A stretch of DNA of 45,015 nucleotides from Phenylobacterium deserti. Lineage in GTDB: Bacteria > Pseudomonadota > Alphaproteobacteria > Caulobacterales > Caulobacteraceae. How positions within the stretch are numbered: position 1 is the stretch's first letter; each line of letters starts with the position of its first letter. A program made the translations under genes and the position numbers. The notes under the pieces were generated by a model that searched no databases, was not told the origin of the DNA, and was given only the letters and a program-made list of their open reading frames with translations. Positions 17,549-25,716 of the stretch are shown in pieces. The stretch lies in contig CAMCXF010000027.1 in the NCBI GenBank assembly GCA_945883235.1, positions 1 to 45,015 on the forward strand, written 5' to 3'.

Positions 17549-18625
17549 ATGACCTTGTTCGACTCGCCCAGTTTCGAGGATCATGAAGGCGTCCACGCCT
17601 TCTCCGACGAAAAATCTGGCCTGAAGTGCATCATCGCTGTTCACTCCACGGCCCGTGGTCCCGCCGCCGGCGGTTGTCGCATGTGGCCCTACGCCAGCGC
17701 CGACGACGCGCTGGAGGATGCACTGAAGCTGTCGCGGGCCATGTCCTACAAGAACGCCATGGCCGACCTGGCGCTGGGCGGGGGCAAGTCGGTGATCCTT
17801 GGCGACAGTCGGACCCAGAAAACCCCGGCCCTGTTCGAAGCCTTTGGCCGTGCCATCGAGGCGGTGGGCGGCCGCTACTGGACCGCCGAGGATGTCGGCG
17901 TGTCGCCGGAAGACCTGGCCTCTGCCCGCAAGCAAACGCGCTATGTCGCCGGTCTCGACGGCCATCCCGCCGCCTCGGGCGACCCCAGCCCGGTGACAGC
18001 TGAGGGGGTGTTCCGGGGCATCCAGCTCTGCGTCCGGCGCGCGCTGAAACGTGATCTGGGCGGCGTCCGTGTCGCGATCCAGGGCGTGGGCCACGTCGGC
18101 GGCTATCTGGCGGAAAAGCTGCACGCCGCCGGTGCGAAACTGGTGATCACTGACGTCAACCCCGAGACGCTAAATCGTGTGGCCTCCGCCACGAAAGCCA
18201 CGATCGTCTCGCCCGGCGCCATCTTCGATGCCGACGTTGATGTCTTCGCGCCCTGCGCGCTCGGTGGGGCCATCAACCTCGATACCCTGCCGCGCATCCG
18301 GGCCAGGGTGATCGCTGGTGCCGCCAACAACCAGCTGGCCGATGCGGCGGCCGGTCGCGACCTGTTCCAGCGTGGCATCCTCTATGCGCCCGACTATGTG
18401 ATCAATGGCGGCGGCATCATCAATGTGGCCGGCGAGATCCGCGCCCTTGACCGGGGTGAGGCCTTCGACCCCGCCTGGGTCGACGCCAAACTGGACCACC
18501 TGGCCCTCACCTTGGAAGAAGTGCTTGATCAAGCCCTGCACGAGCGCCGTCCGACCAACGAGGTAGCCAACCAGATCGCGCGCTCGCGCATCAGTGGCGA
18601 GGCGTCCAGCAAGGCCGCCGCCTGA
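17549..18625 (+). CDS. Leucine dehydrogenase-like Glu/Leu/Phe/Val dehydrogenase
   Basis: A 358-residue amino-acid dehydrogenase. It has the substrate-binding GGCRMWPY, Lys68 in MSYKNAMADL, and catalytic Lys80 in LALGGGKSVI, the same number as in Bacillus leucine dehydrogenase. A Rossmann domain with the VAIQGVGHVGGYLAEKL motif follows (about 175). It would interconvert branched-chain L-amino acids and 2-oxo acids with NAD and ammonia. No strong ribosome-binding site precedes the ATG. The ammonium transporter is 1 kb away but in the opposite orientation. Confidence 0.9.
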   Translation: MTLFDSPSFEDHEGVHAFSDEKSGLKCIIAVHSTARGPAAGGCRMWPYASADDALEDALKLSRAMSYKNAMADLALGGGKSVILGDSRTQKTPALFEAFGRAIEAVGGRYWTAEDVGVSPEDLASARKQTRYVAGLDGHPAASGDPSPVTAEGVFRGIQLCVRRALKRDLGGVRVAIQGVGHVGGYLAEKLHAAGAKLVITDVNPETLNRVASATKATIVSPGAIFDADVDVFAPCALGGAINLDTLPRIRARVIAGAANNQLADAAAGRDLFQRGILYAPDYVINGGGIINVAGEIRALDRGEAFDPAWVDAKLDHLALTLEEVLDQALHERRPTNEVANQIARSRISGEASSKAAA

Positions 18626-18661
18626 GCGCTCAGCGGCTGCGAACAAGGCCGCAGGACTCAA

Positions 18662-18690
18662 TTGACAAACATCCTGTTTGTTCGCGAATT
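18662..18690 (+). promoter_or_regulatory. TTGACA box overlapping a 7-bp dyad before the second GFA gene
   Basis: A TTGACA hexamer (18662-18667) overlaps the dyad ACAAACA-TCC-TGTTTGT (18665-18681), followed 39 bases later by the GFA start at 18720. This is the arrangement expected of a repressor site on a -35 box. The -10 region at 17-base spacing is poor (CGAATT), so the promoter call is tentative. Confidence 0.4.
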
Positions 18691-18719
18691 GTTCTCATGC
18701 GACTTTTGGGAGATCGATC

Positions 18720-19127
18720 ATGAGCATTGCCGGAGGCTGCCACTGCGGCGCGGTCCGTTACGCGGTCGAGGGCGAGCCGATGACCCATGCGCTTTGCCAC
18801 TGCAGCGATTGCCGCCGGCACGCCGGCGCGCCGATGGTCGCCTGGACGATGTATCCGGACGCTGCTGTTCGCGTCACCAAGGGTGCCGTGCGCGTCTATG
18901 TGTCGTCCGAGCATGGCCGTCGGGAATTCTGCGCCGACTGCGGGACCGGCCTGTTCTACCGCAATGAAGAGAACCTGCCGGGCATCATCGACATCCAGAG
19001 CGCCACCTATGACAACCCCGACGCTGTACCAGCCCAGGCGCACATCCAGGTGGCCGAGCGCATCAGCTGGATGGCCGACGCCCACACTTTGCCGACGTTC
19101 GACCGTTTTCCGCCGATGGACGGATAG
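18720..19127 (+). CDS. GFA-family zinc protein, second copy
   Basis: A 135-residue GFA/CENP-V-type protein with the cysteine set GGCHCGAVRY, CHCSDCRR and CADCGTGLF in the usual order. The ATG at 18720 has GGGAG ten bases before it, and the domain starts directly after. It differs clearly from the copy at 12380 (longer, other spacing), so it is an ancient paralogue. A broken acetyltransferase frame starts three bases after its stop, suggesting a former two-gene operon. Confidence 0.87.
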   Translation: MSIAGGCHCGAVRYAVEGEPMTHALCHCSDCRRHAGAPMVAWTMYPDAAVRVTKGAVRVYVSSEHGRREFCADCGTGLFYRNEENLPGIIDIQSATYDNPDAVPAQAHIQVAERISWMADAHTLPTFDRFPPMDG

Positions 19128-19130
19128 CGA

Positions 19131-19585
19131 TTGAATCCGTCCGACATCCTTGCCCGCTACGACGCCGAAGTCCGCGCCGCGCCACCAGCCGAGGCCGGCC
19201 TCCGGCATCAGTGGGTAGGCGGCGTGCTTCGCGCGACCGGCAGCTACAACCACATCGGCTGGTGGTCGCTGGATGACAATCTGGTCGAGGCGAGCGTTCA
19301 GCGTGAGGCGGCGCACTTCCGGGCGCTGGGCCAGGAGGTCGAGTGGAAGGTCTTCAGCCATGACACGCCTACAAGCCTGACAACCCATCTGGCGCGCCGC
19401 CTCGCGACACCGAGGACGCTACGCCCATGTTGCTCAGCCTTTCGGGAGCCGATGCCTCCTGGCCCCTGCACGACCATAGCCTGCCGCTCGATCGCATTCC
19501 CGACGTGATCGCCAACGTGGTGGACCTGATCGTCACGCAACTCCGGACCAGGGTCGTTGCCCAGGCACTCAAGCCTCAGCTCTGA
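19131..19585 (+). pseudogene. Frameshifted and truncated GNAT-type acetyltransferase
   Basis: The TTG at 19131 opens a frame whose first 85 residues look like the N-terminal part of a GNAT-related family (start DILARYDAEVRA, then HFRALGQEVEWKVFSHDTP). At about 19400 the frame turns into low-complexity residues. The expected continuation DTEDATPMLLSLSGAD is found in another forward frame and runs to a TGA at 19583. The acetyl-CoA-binding GNAT core that should follow is absent, because the gene runs into the end of amtB. So it carries a frameshift and a missing C-terminus. A sequencing error could explain the first, not the second. Confidence 0.55.
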
Positions 19586-20871
19586 TACGCCCGCTCCCCA
19601 TGCGTCGCCATGTCCAGACCATCCTCCACCGCTTCCGGGCTGGCGCGCAAGCCGACGGTGAATTTGCAAAGCAGAAGGATGGCGGCGGAGGCGACGGCAG
19701 ACCAGGCGCAGACCGCCGCGACGCCCAATGCCTGAACGCCGAACTGGGACGCCGCATCCATGCCCTCGGCGTAGCCCACGCCGCCCATCAGCGGCGACGC
19801 GAGACCCGCGACCATCAGGGTCCCCAGGATACCGCCGACGCCATGGACGGCGAAGACGTCCAGGCTGTCGTCCAGCTTGAAGCGGTGTTTGACGATATCG
19901 ACAGCGTGGAAGCAGATCAGGCTGGCCAGCGCGCCCAGGATCACGCCACCCAGCGGGCCGACAAAGCCCGACGCCGGGGTGACGGTGGCCAGGCCCGCGA
20001 CCACGCCGGTCACCACGCCCACCATGCTGGAGCGGCCGAATTTGATCTTCTCGATCAGTGCCCACACCAGGCCTGCGGTCGCCGCCGACATATGGGTCGC
20101 CACCAGGGCGGAACCTGCCGCGCCATCCGCCGCCAGCGCGCTGCCGGCGTTGAACCCGTACCAGCCGACCCACAGCATGCCGGCACCCATCATGGTCATG
20201 CCGGGGTTGTGCGGCGGGTGCATCACCTTCGGAAAGCCATCGCGCGGGCCCAGCATGGCCACGGCGACCAGCGAGGCGACGCCCGCCGTCGCGTGCACCA
20301 CCAGGCCACCGGCGTAGTCCATCACCTTCAGGCCTGCCAGCCAGCCGCCGCCCCAGACCCAATGGCAAACCGGCGCATAGACCAGCAACAGCCACAGACC
20401 GCTGAACAACAACACCGCGCCGAACTTGATCCGCTCGACATAGGCACCAACGATCAGGGCGGGGGTGATGATCGCAAAGGTCATCTGGAAGGCGAAGAAA
20501 ACGGGCTCGGGCAGGGCACCCGTAACGCTGTCGCGCGCGCCGGGCAGGCCGAACTTGGCCAGGTCGCCGATGATCGGGTTCGACCCCGAGAAGGCCAGGC
20601 TGTAGCCGCCGAACAGCCAGAGTACCGAGCCCAGGCAGGCGATGGCCACGCAGTGCATCATCACGGACAGCGCATTCTTGGAGCGCACCAGGCCCGCATA
20701 GAACAGCGCCAGGCCGGGCAGGGTCATGAACAGCACCAGGGCGGTGGCCGCGAGGATCCAGGCCGTGTGACCAGTGTCAGCGACCGGCGCTGCCGTCTGG
20801 GCCTGGGCCGCTGTGGCGGCACCCAGGGTGATGATGGCCGAAAGGCTTGCGAGCACCCGTGCGCGGATCAT
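19576..20871 (-). CDS. amtB: Ammonium transporter AmtB
   Basis: A 431-residue ammonium channel with a signal peptide (cleavage near AQA-QT) and 11 transmembrane helices. The Amt signatures are present: FYAGLVRSKN near residue 60, GLVVHATAGVASLV with the first pore histidine, and HGVGGILGTL with the later conserved His. It admits NH4+/NH3 under nitrogen limitation. AGGGG precedes the ATG. No glnK/glnB gene lies on either side, although amtB is usually paired with one, and I found no sigma-54 site upstream. Confidence 0.94.
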   Translation of the reverse strand: MIRARVLASLSAIITLGAATAAQAQTAAPVADTGHTAWILAATALVLFMTLPGLALFYAGLVRSKNALSVMMHCVAIACLGSVLWLFGGYSLAFSGSNPIIGDLAKFGLPGARDSVTGALPEPVFFAFQMTFAIITPALIVGAYVERIKFGAVLLFSGLWLLLVYAPVCHWVWGGGWLAGLKVMDYAGGLVVHATAGVASLVAVAMLGPRDGFPKVMHPPHNPGMTMMGAGMLWVGWYGFNAGSALAADGAAGSALVATHMSAATAGLVWALIEKIKFGRSSMVGVVTGVVAGLATVTPASGFVGPLGGVILGALASLICFHAVDIVKHRFKLDDSLDVFAVHGVGGILGTLMVAGLASPLMGGVGYAEGMDAASQFGVQALGVAAVCAWSAVASAAILLLCKFTVGLRASPEAVEDGLDMATHGERAYQS

Positions 20872-21058
20872 GGCGTCTACCCCTGTTGCCGATGTGACCG
20901 ACGGTTTTCCGTCCTATGCCCACACATCAGGCAGTAGCTGCATAGACAGCGTGCAGAGGGATCGCCAGCGCGGTTTTGACGGGCGTCCACGGTGTTGACC
21001 GCCCGCCCATAGTTCCGCTGCTTTTCCGGGCAACTGGTGCCAAAAATCCGGGCAAATC

Positions 21059-21625
21059 TTACACTGGTTGCCGCGCCAGCCAGGCTTCGCGGGTCAGCAG
21101 CCAGACCTGCCGCTCGCCGGGGCCGGACACAAAGCCATGCGGCTCGACATAGGCCGGGACGGCACCCTGCTTCTCCTTGATACGGCCCGACGCCCGATTG
21201 GCAATGGAGTTGGTCAGATAGAGCCAAGGGTAGCCCAGCGTCCGGAAGGCGTAGTCGGTCACCGCGTCTGCGGCCTCGGTCATCAATCCCTGGCCATGCA
21301 GCAACGGGTCCAGCCAGAAGCCCCGGCTATCGCGCCGCTCGGGATCGAAGGCCCAAAGGTCTATCCGACCACGTAGCTCATCGGAGCCCTTGACTGTGAC
21401 CGCCCAGTAGAACTTCAGGCCCTTCGCCTGGTCCTCAAGGCACTGGACCATATTGGTCGCTGCGCCGTCATCGGGATAGGGCCAGGGCACTGTGGCATGA
21501 AGGTGCTTGACCACCTCCCATTGCGGGAAGATCCGCTGAATGGCGGGAACATCGCGCGCCTCAAGCGGGCGCAGAATCAGGCGCTCGGTCTCAAGGACAG
21601 GCGTCGGGGGTAAGGGGACAGTCAT
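21059..21625 (-). CDS. GNAT-family N-acetyltransferase (RimJ/RimL-like)
   Basis: A 188-residue acetyltransferase of the Acetyltransf_3 group. It opens with LETERLILRPLEARD (about 11-25) and has GRIDLWAF, the GFWLDPLLHGQGLMTEA segment carrying the acetyl-CoA pyrophosphate loop, and TNSIANRASGRIKEKQG near the end. Relatives acetylate protein N-termini, small amines or peptides. It is a single gene; its substrate is unknown. Confidence 0.88.
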   Translation of the reverse strand: MTVPLPPTPVLETERLILRPLEARDVPAIQRIFPQWEVVKHLHATVPWPYPDDGAATNMVQCLEDQAKGLKFYWAVTVKGSDELRGRIDLWAFDPERRDSRGFWLDPLLHGQGLMTEAADAVTDYAFRTLGYPWLYLTNSIANRASGRIKEKQGAVPAYVEPHGFVSGPGERQVWLLTREAWLARQPV

Positions 21626-22055
21626 CTCCGGGGTCTTTCTTGAAGAGCCGGAGGCCGGGGATCGCCTTCCTGAAATTCGTCAAAACCCCGGCCGGTCCGG
21701 CGGGGTTTCGGGTCTGGAAGGCTAGGTGGCTTTTGCGCGCACAGAACCGTCCAGACGCCCCGCAAGGGTGGCGCCGCTGCAACCGGACGGGTTTGCCGAG
21801 GTACGGATCATGAAAGGTTGGTCGCACATTCCTGCCTCAACACCAAACCTGGCGGGCAAGCCAACATCTCCTCGCCCCCGCGTAGCGAGAGGGAGAGGTC
21901 GGGTGAGGGCCGGCGCGTGAGAACGAGATCCACCGTTGGAAGTCCGAGGATGTGTGGCGGTGACGCTGCTGGCCCCTCGACGTCACACCAGAGCCGCCCC
22001 GCCGCCCCTCTCCTCAATCCTCTCCCTCTCGGCTTCGCCGGGGGCGAGGAGGTGA
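21626..22055. repeat. Gene-free stretch with a CT-rich REP-like inverted repeat (family A)
   Basis: The left arm at 21870-21898 (starts CCTCGCCCCCG) and the right arm at 22019-22049 (ends GGGGGCGAGG) are near-perfect reverse complements of about 29-31 bases, 120 bases apart. The motif CTCGCTTCGCGAG-like core is shared with the element at 33710-33838. Such elements are typical dispersed intergenic repeats in alphaproteobacteria. No gene is supported in the rest of this 430-base stretch. Confidence 0.6.
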
Positions 22056-23423
22056 TCATGCCGCCCGTCGCTTCCTAGGTTCGCCCACCGCCACGAACAG
22101 GATCAACAACGCCGCCGCCAGGAAGCCGATCGAGGCCCCGAACACGACGCTGTAGCCGAACATGTCCGCCACCGCGCCGCCGATCAGCGGGCTGAGCGTG
22201 GCCGTCACACTTTCCGCCGTCGCCGAGACCGCGATCCGCATCGGCAGGTCATCGCGATCACCGAACTCCAGGATCATGGTCTGGGCAGCCATGTTGTATC
22301 CGCCCTGCGCGGCACCCAGCGCAAAGAACGCTGCGAAAATCGCCGGGGTTGAATGGAAGTTCATCAGCAGAATGGTCGCCAGGATCCAGCCGGCGATGGA
22401 GAGCAACAGCACCAGCCGGAACCCGGATTTGTCACCCATATAGCCCCAGACCAGGTTCGACAGCGTGTCGGCGCCCAGGAACGCGAGGGACAACAGCCCC
22501 AAGGTCGTGCCGGTCATCTCGATCTGCTGGCCGACATAGATGATGAAGAACGGCGTCGCGATCCGTGCCGATGTGGCCAGCATCTGCACCACAATGAAGA
22601 ACCCGTAGGCCTTGTCCTGTTTGATCAGATCCGGGAACTCGCGCAGCCGGTCGCGGAACCGACCCTCCGCCCGCACTGTCGGCGGCTCGGGCTCCTTCAG
22701 CAACAACTGCAAGGCCCAAAGGCCCAGGCTGGTCAGCACGAACGCGAACACAAAGGTGGTGGAATAGCCGTTGCCGAAGATGTTCGGCCCGATGAAATAC
22801 TTGCCCGCCACAAAGGCCAGTACGGCGGCGATCGCGCCCCCCGTGGCGTTGCGCCAGGCCTGCAGCCGACCGCGCCGACTGAGCGGGATCACCTTGGCCA
22901 TCAGCAGGCTGAATACCACCCGCTGAGCCCCCATGAAGACGCCGAACATCATCATGAAAAACAGCACCGACCAGACCAGCGGGTTGACCGGGATCGGGTC
23001 GCCCCACGGCATGGAGACCGCAAACGTCTTGTTCGGAATGAACCAGCCGGAGAGCGCGATCCCCAGGATGGCCAGGCGCCCCAGGCTGCCCATCAGGATG
23101 GCGGCCGGCATTACCTTCTTGCGGTGCTCGATCTTGGTGCTGGCGAAGATCGGCGAGATGATCCCGCCCACCTGCTGCAACGCCAGTCCAAGCCCCACAA
23201 TGGTGTTGGAGCCCGAAATCTGGAACAGATATGCGGGCAGAAACGTCGGCGCATTGACCAGCCGGAAGCCGGTCATGCCCAGCATGCCGTGCAGGTAGTT
23301 GCCCAGGTAGTTCCGCTTGAGATTGTCCCAGACGAACTTCTCGTAGGCCGCTTCGCGCTCGACGAGATCACCCTCGGCGGGATCGCCCTTGCCGGGATCG
23401 GCGCTCTCGCTCTTGGTTTCCAT
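22056..23423 (-). CDS. MFS transporter
   Basis: A 455-residue carrier. An acidic, Lys/Glu-rich cytosolic N-terminus of about 30 residues is followed by about 12 hydrophobic segments. The RRGRLQAWRNATGG loop and the late EFGDRDDLPMRIAV segment suggest a subgroup different from the GPH carriers at the left. The ATG at 23423 is used; a GTG six codons upstream is in frame and cannot be excluded. It follows another MFS gene on the same strand after a 128-base gap. Substrate unknown. Confidence 0.82.
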   Translation of the reverse strand: METKSESADPGKGDPAEGDLVEREAAYEKFVWDNLKRNYLGNYLHGMLGMTGFRLVNAPTFLPAYLFQISGSNTIVGLGLALQQVGGIISPIFASTKIEHRKKVMPAAILMGSLGRLAILGIALSGWFIPNKTFAVSMPWGDPIPVNPLVWSVLFFMMMFGVFMGAQRVVFSLLMAKVIPLSRRGRLQAWRNATGGAIAAVLAFVAGKYFIGPNIFGNGYSTTFVFAFVLTSLGLWALQLLLKEPEPPTVRAEGRFRDRLREFPDLIKQDKAYGFFIVVQMLATSARIATPFFIIYVGQQIEMTGTTLGLLSLAFLGADTLSNLVWGYMGDKSGFRLVLLLSIAGWILATILLMNFHSTPAIFAAFFALGAAQGGYNMAAQTMILEFGDRDDLPMRIAVSATAESVTATLSPLIGGAVADMFGYSVVFGASIGFLAAALLILFVAVGEPRKRRAA

Positions 23424-23551
23424 ACCCGTTTGCCGCGCCACGGCGTGCCCCGCGCGGCGTCCTGTACTGACTCTGGTTTCGAAGGTCCGGTCTGCTACCG
23501 ACGTTTGTGCCTATGCTAAGGGGATTTGGTCAGGGCGCAACGTCCAAGGTG

Positions 23552-24697
23552 TCACGCCCAGCTTCTGGCCGTGTATCCGCGCCAGATCAGCGTGAAGCTG
23601 GCGAGCGATCCGGCCAGTCCCAGCAGGATGGACGTCGAGAGCGGCAACCCTGCGGCCATCAACCCCGCCGCCGCCAGACAGACCCCGCCACAGCCCAGAT
23701 CCCAGCCGCCCTCGGTCGCCACGTGAAACCGCAATGGACAGGGCGAAGCCTTGGAAAGGTTGTAGACGGGCGTCATCAGAGCGGGCGTCCACAACGCGAC
23801 AACCAGCGCGCCCAGAGCATTTGCTGTCACCGCCAGCCAGGGCGTTTCAAGACTTGTGGCCCGCAGCAGAAGCACGCCGACACTGACAATGGTGGCGACC
23901 ACCAGCGCGCGGCGACCAAACCCGGCGTCGATGTGACGACCGATCACCAGGCTGAATATGGCACCGACCGCTGCCGCCAAGGCCATGGCACCGCCATAGG
24001 CGGCATAGCTCTCGGACAACGAGACGAAGAGCGCGATCATCCAGACATAGTGATATCCCCCGGCAAAGATGCCGTCGGTCACCATCAACGTCGCGCCCAG
24101 CCGCGCCGCCCGATAGGCCCCGGGCGCCTCGCTGGCGACCTTGATGTTCGGGGCACCGAGCAGGGGCAGGGCGGAGAGCGCCTGCAACACCCCGGCGGCG
24201 GCGAACAGGATGATCGGGCCTCCATTGACCAGCACCCAGCCGCCGATCAGAGGCGCCAGGATACCGGAAACCGCGGCCATGGCTTCGCGGGCCCCGACCT
24301 GTCCGCCGCGATGCTCGGCATCGCCCAGGCTGGCGAAAAAGGCATGGTAACACGTCCAGTAGAGCACGCTGCCCAGCGCGGCGACGACGCACCAGATCAG
24401 CAGGATCAGATCAGGTCCCTTGACGAACGACAGTATGGGGTAGGCGGCGGCTTCGAGCAGGATGGCGGCGATCAACAGGGGCTTGAGACCGAACCGCGCG
24501 GCCAGCGGCGGTACAATCGGACGCAGGACGAACCGTCCGGCGATCATGCCAGCCTGGGCCAGCAAGGTGACCGGCACCGACACACCTGCTTTCAGCAGGA
24601 AAGCCAGCACAAACACCCCACCGGCACCAGCGGCGATGGCCTGGATGGCGTAGTGCAGATTGACGCGATTGATCGCGCTGTTGCCGAAGAAACTCAT
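23552..24697 (-). CDS. MFS-like transporter
   Basis: A 381-residue membrane protein with about 11-12 hydrophobic segments and MFS features: the loop-2/3 region is PPLAARFGLKP, and a middle GRHIDAGFGRR is a motif-A-like repeat at the start of the second half. The N-terminus NSAINRVNLHYAIQ is typical of a set of proteobacterial MFS proteins of unknown substrate. It precedes a second MFS gene (22056-23423), which may be read from the same transcript. Confidence 0.8.
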   Translation of the reverse strand: MSFFGNSAINRVNLHYAIQAIAAGAGGVFVLAFLLKAGVSVPVTLLAQAGMIAGRFVLRPIVPPLAARFGLKPLLIAAILLEAAAYPILSFVKGPDLILLIWCVVAALGSVLYWTCYHAFFASLGDAEHRGGQVGAREAMAAVSGILAPLIGGWVLVNGGPIILFAAAGVLQALSALPLLGAPNIKVASEAPGAYRAARLGATLMVTDGIFAGGYHYVWMIALFVSLSESYAAYGGAMALAAAVGAIFSLVIGRHIDAGFGRRALVVATIVSVGVLLLRATSLETPWLAVTANALGALVVALWTPALMTPVYNLSKASPCPLRFHVATEGGWDLGCGGVCLAAAGLMAAGLPLSTSILLGLAGSLASFTLIWRGYTARSWA

Positions 24698-25035
24698 GGA
24701 AAGGGCCTGGAACAGAGACGCAGGTAAGGGCTCAACGCCGGCATCGGCGGTCAGCCCCGGGGGCTATGCGGGGGAGGTCAGTCCCGGAGGCGCTCTGTAC
24801 ACATGCTGGGATTTAGGCACGGCGGCGGGTGGATCGCAAGCCACACGCCATGTGGGACAGGGCGAAGAGTTCGGGATGACCGGATAAAATTCACGGTCAT
24901 CCCGGCCGCAAGCCTGCGCTTGCAGGCTGAAGCGCCGGGACCCAGAGCGGTGCGCCGGGCCTCTGGGTCTCCGCTACGCAGCGCCCGGGATGACGGCGTT
25001 TGGGAAACAGCTAACCAGCGCGAGGCCCCCCGTCC
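24698..25035. repeat. Gene-free stretch with a GTCATCCCGG...CCGGGATGAC repeat (family B)
   Basis: An element at 24896-24994 starts GTCATCCCGG and ends with its complement. It holds an inner hairpin of the type GGGACCCAGAG...CTCTGGGTC. Just before it, CGGGATGACCG (24872-24882) pairs with CGGTCATCCCG (24894-24904) to give an additional 11-bp hairpin. The same element type occurs at 35168-35283. No gene is supported here. Confidence 0.65.
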
Positions 25036-25644
25036 TCAGACCCGCTTGTATTCCATCTTCGAGCCGTCCTGGAGCTTGCCGCGGAGCGCCAGCCAGTTGC
25101 CGGACGCATCGTAGAAATCGTCAATCTCGGCGTCACCGCGGACCTGCCAGTGACCGGGCGCGACCTGGGTGCAGCGCACTTTCAGCAGCTTGCCTTCCTG
25201 CTGGTTGAACAGGGGCCGGGAGAAATTCGCGGAATTCCAGTGGCTGAGCGGGACGGCTTCGGCGGGGCCGCGCTGGGCACCGGCCGGGCCGGTGATCTGG
25301 ACGAAGCCCGGCATGGCGCGGGCAGAAGCCTTGGTGATCTTGCCGTTGCCGTTGGTGGTGGTCTCGACACTGGCCCATTTGCCGTCGACCCACTTTTCCA
25401 CGGCGGTGTGCTTGTACTTGTAGACCGGCACGGGGCCGACCTTGGCCGTCATGGCAACATTTGCGGTCACAGTGCGGTTCCGATCATCTCCAGCGAAGGT
25501 CATCAGGTGCTCGCCGACCTTGGTGCCGTTGCGAAAAACCTGAAAGGCCAGGCGTGGTGGAGGGGCTGCCAGCGCCATACCGGGCGACAGGGCCAGGCCC
25601 ACGCCCCCCAGGATCAATTCACGGCGTCCAACGATCAGACTCAT
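25036..25644 (-). CDS. DUF6134-like exported protein
   Basis: A 202-residue protein with a Tat-like signal: GRRELILGGVGLALS (about 6-20), then ALA-AP. The mature part is beta-rich, with FRNGTKVGEHLMTFAGD and YKYKHTAVEKW, as in the DUF6134 family, which is periplasmic and uncharacterised. I chose the ATG at 25644 because GGGAG lies seven bases upstream; upstream ATG codons in frame lack this. It is leftward, downstream of the amidohydrolase gene by 72 bases, and may be co-transcribed with it. Confidence 0.7.
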   Translation of the reverse strand: MSLIVGRRELILGGVGLALSPGMALAAPPPRLAFQVFRNGTKVGEHLMTFAGDDRNRTVTANVAMTAKVGPVPVYKYKHTAVEKWVDGKWASVETTTNGNGKITKASARAMPGFVQITGPAGAQRGPAEAVPLSHWNSANFSRPLFNQQEGKLLKVRCTQVAPGHWQVRGDAEIDDFYDASGNWLALRGKLQDGSKMEYKRV

Positions 25645-25716
25645 CTCGACTCCCATAGAAAACGGTCCTTCGACGGACAAGATAATCAGAAGTCTGTGTC
25701 GATCTAGTGGCTGGGC

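Noticed and set aside
19600..20937. Rightward open frame of 445 codons, rich in Gln, Arg and His
   Set aside because: Antisense to amtB; the composition is typical of a shadow frame.
20872..21058. Possible sigma-54 promoter upstream of amtB
   Set aside because: TGCACG and ATGC boxes are present, but the GG of the -24 box is missing and the spacing is two bases too long.
22353..24727. Two long rightward open frames (388 and 406 codons)
   Set aside because: They cover the two MFS genes on the other strand and are low-complexity Gln/Arg/Gly sequences without membrane segments.
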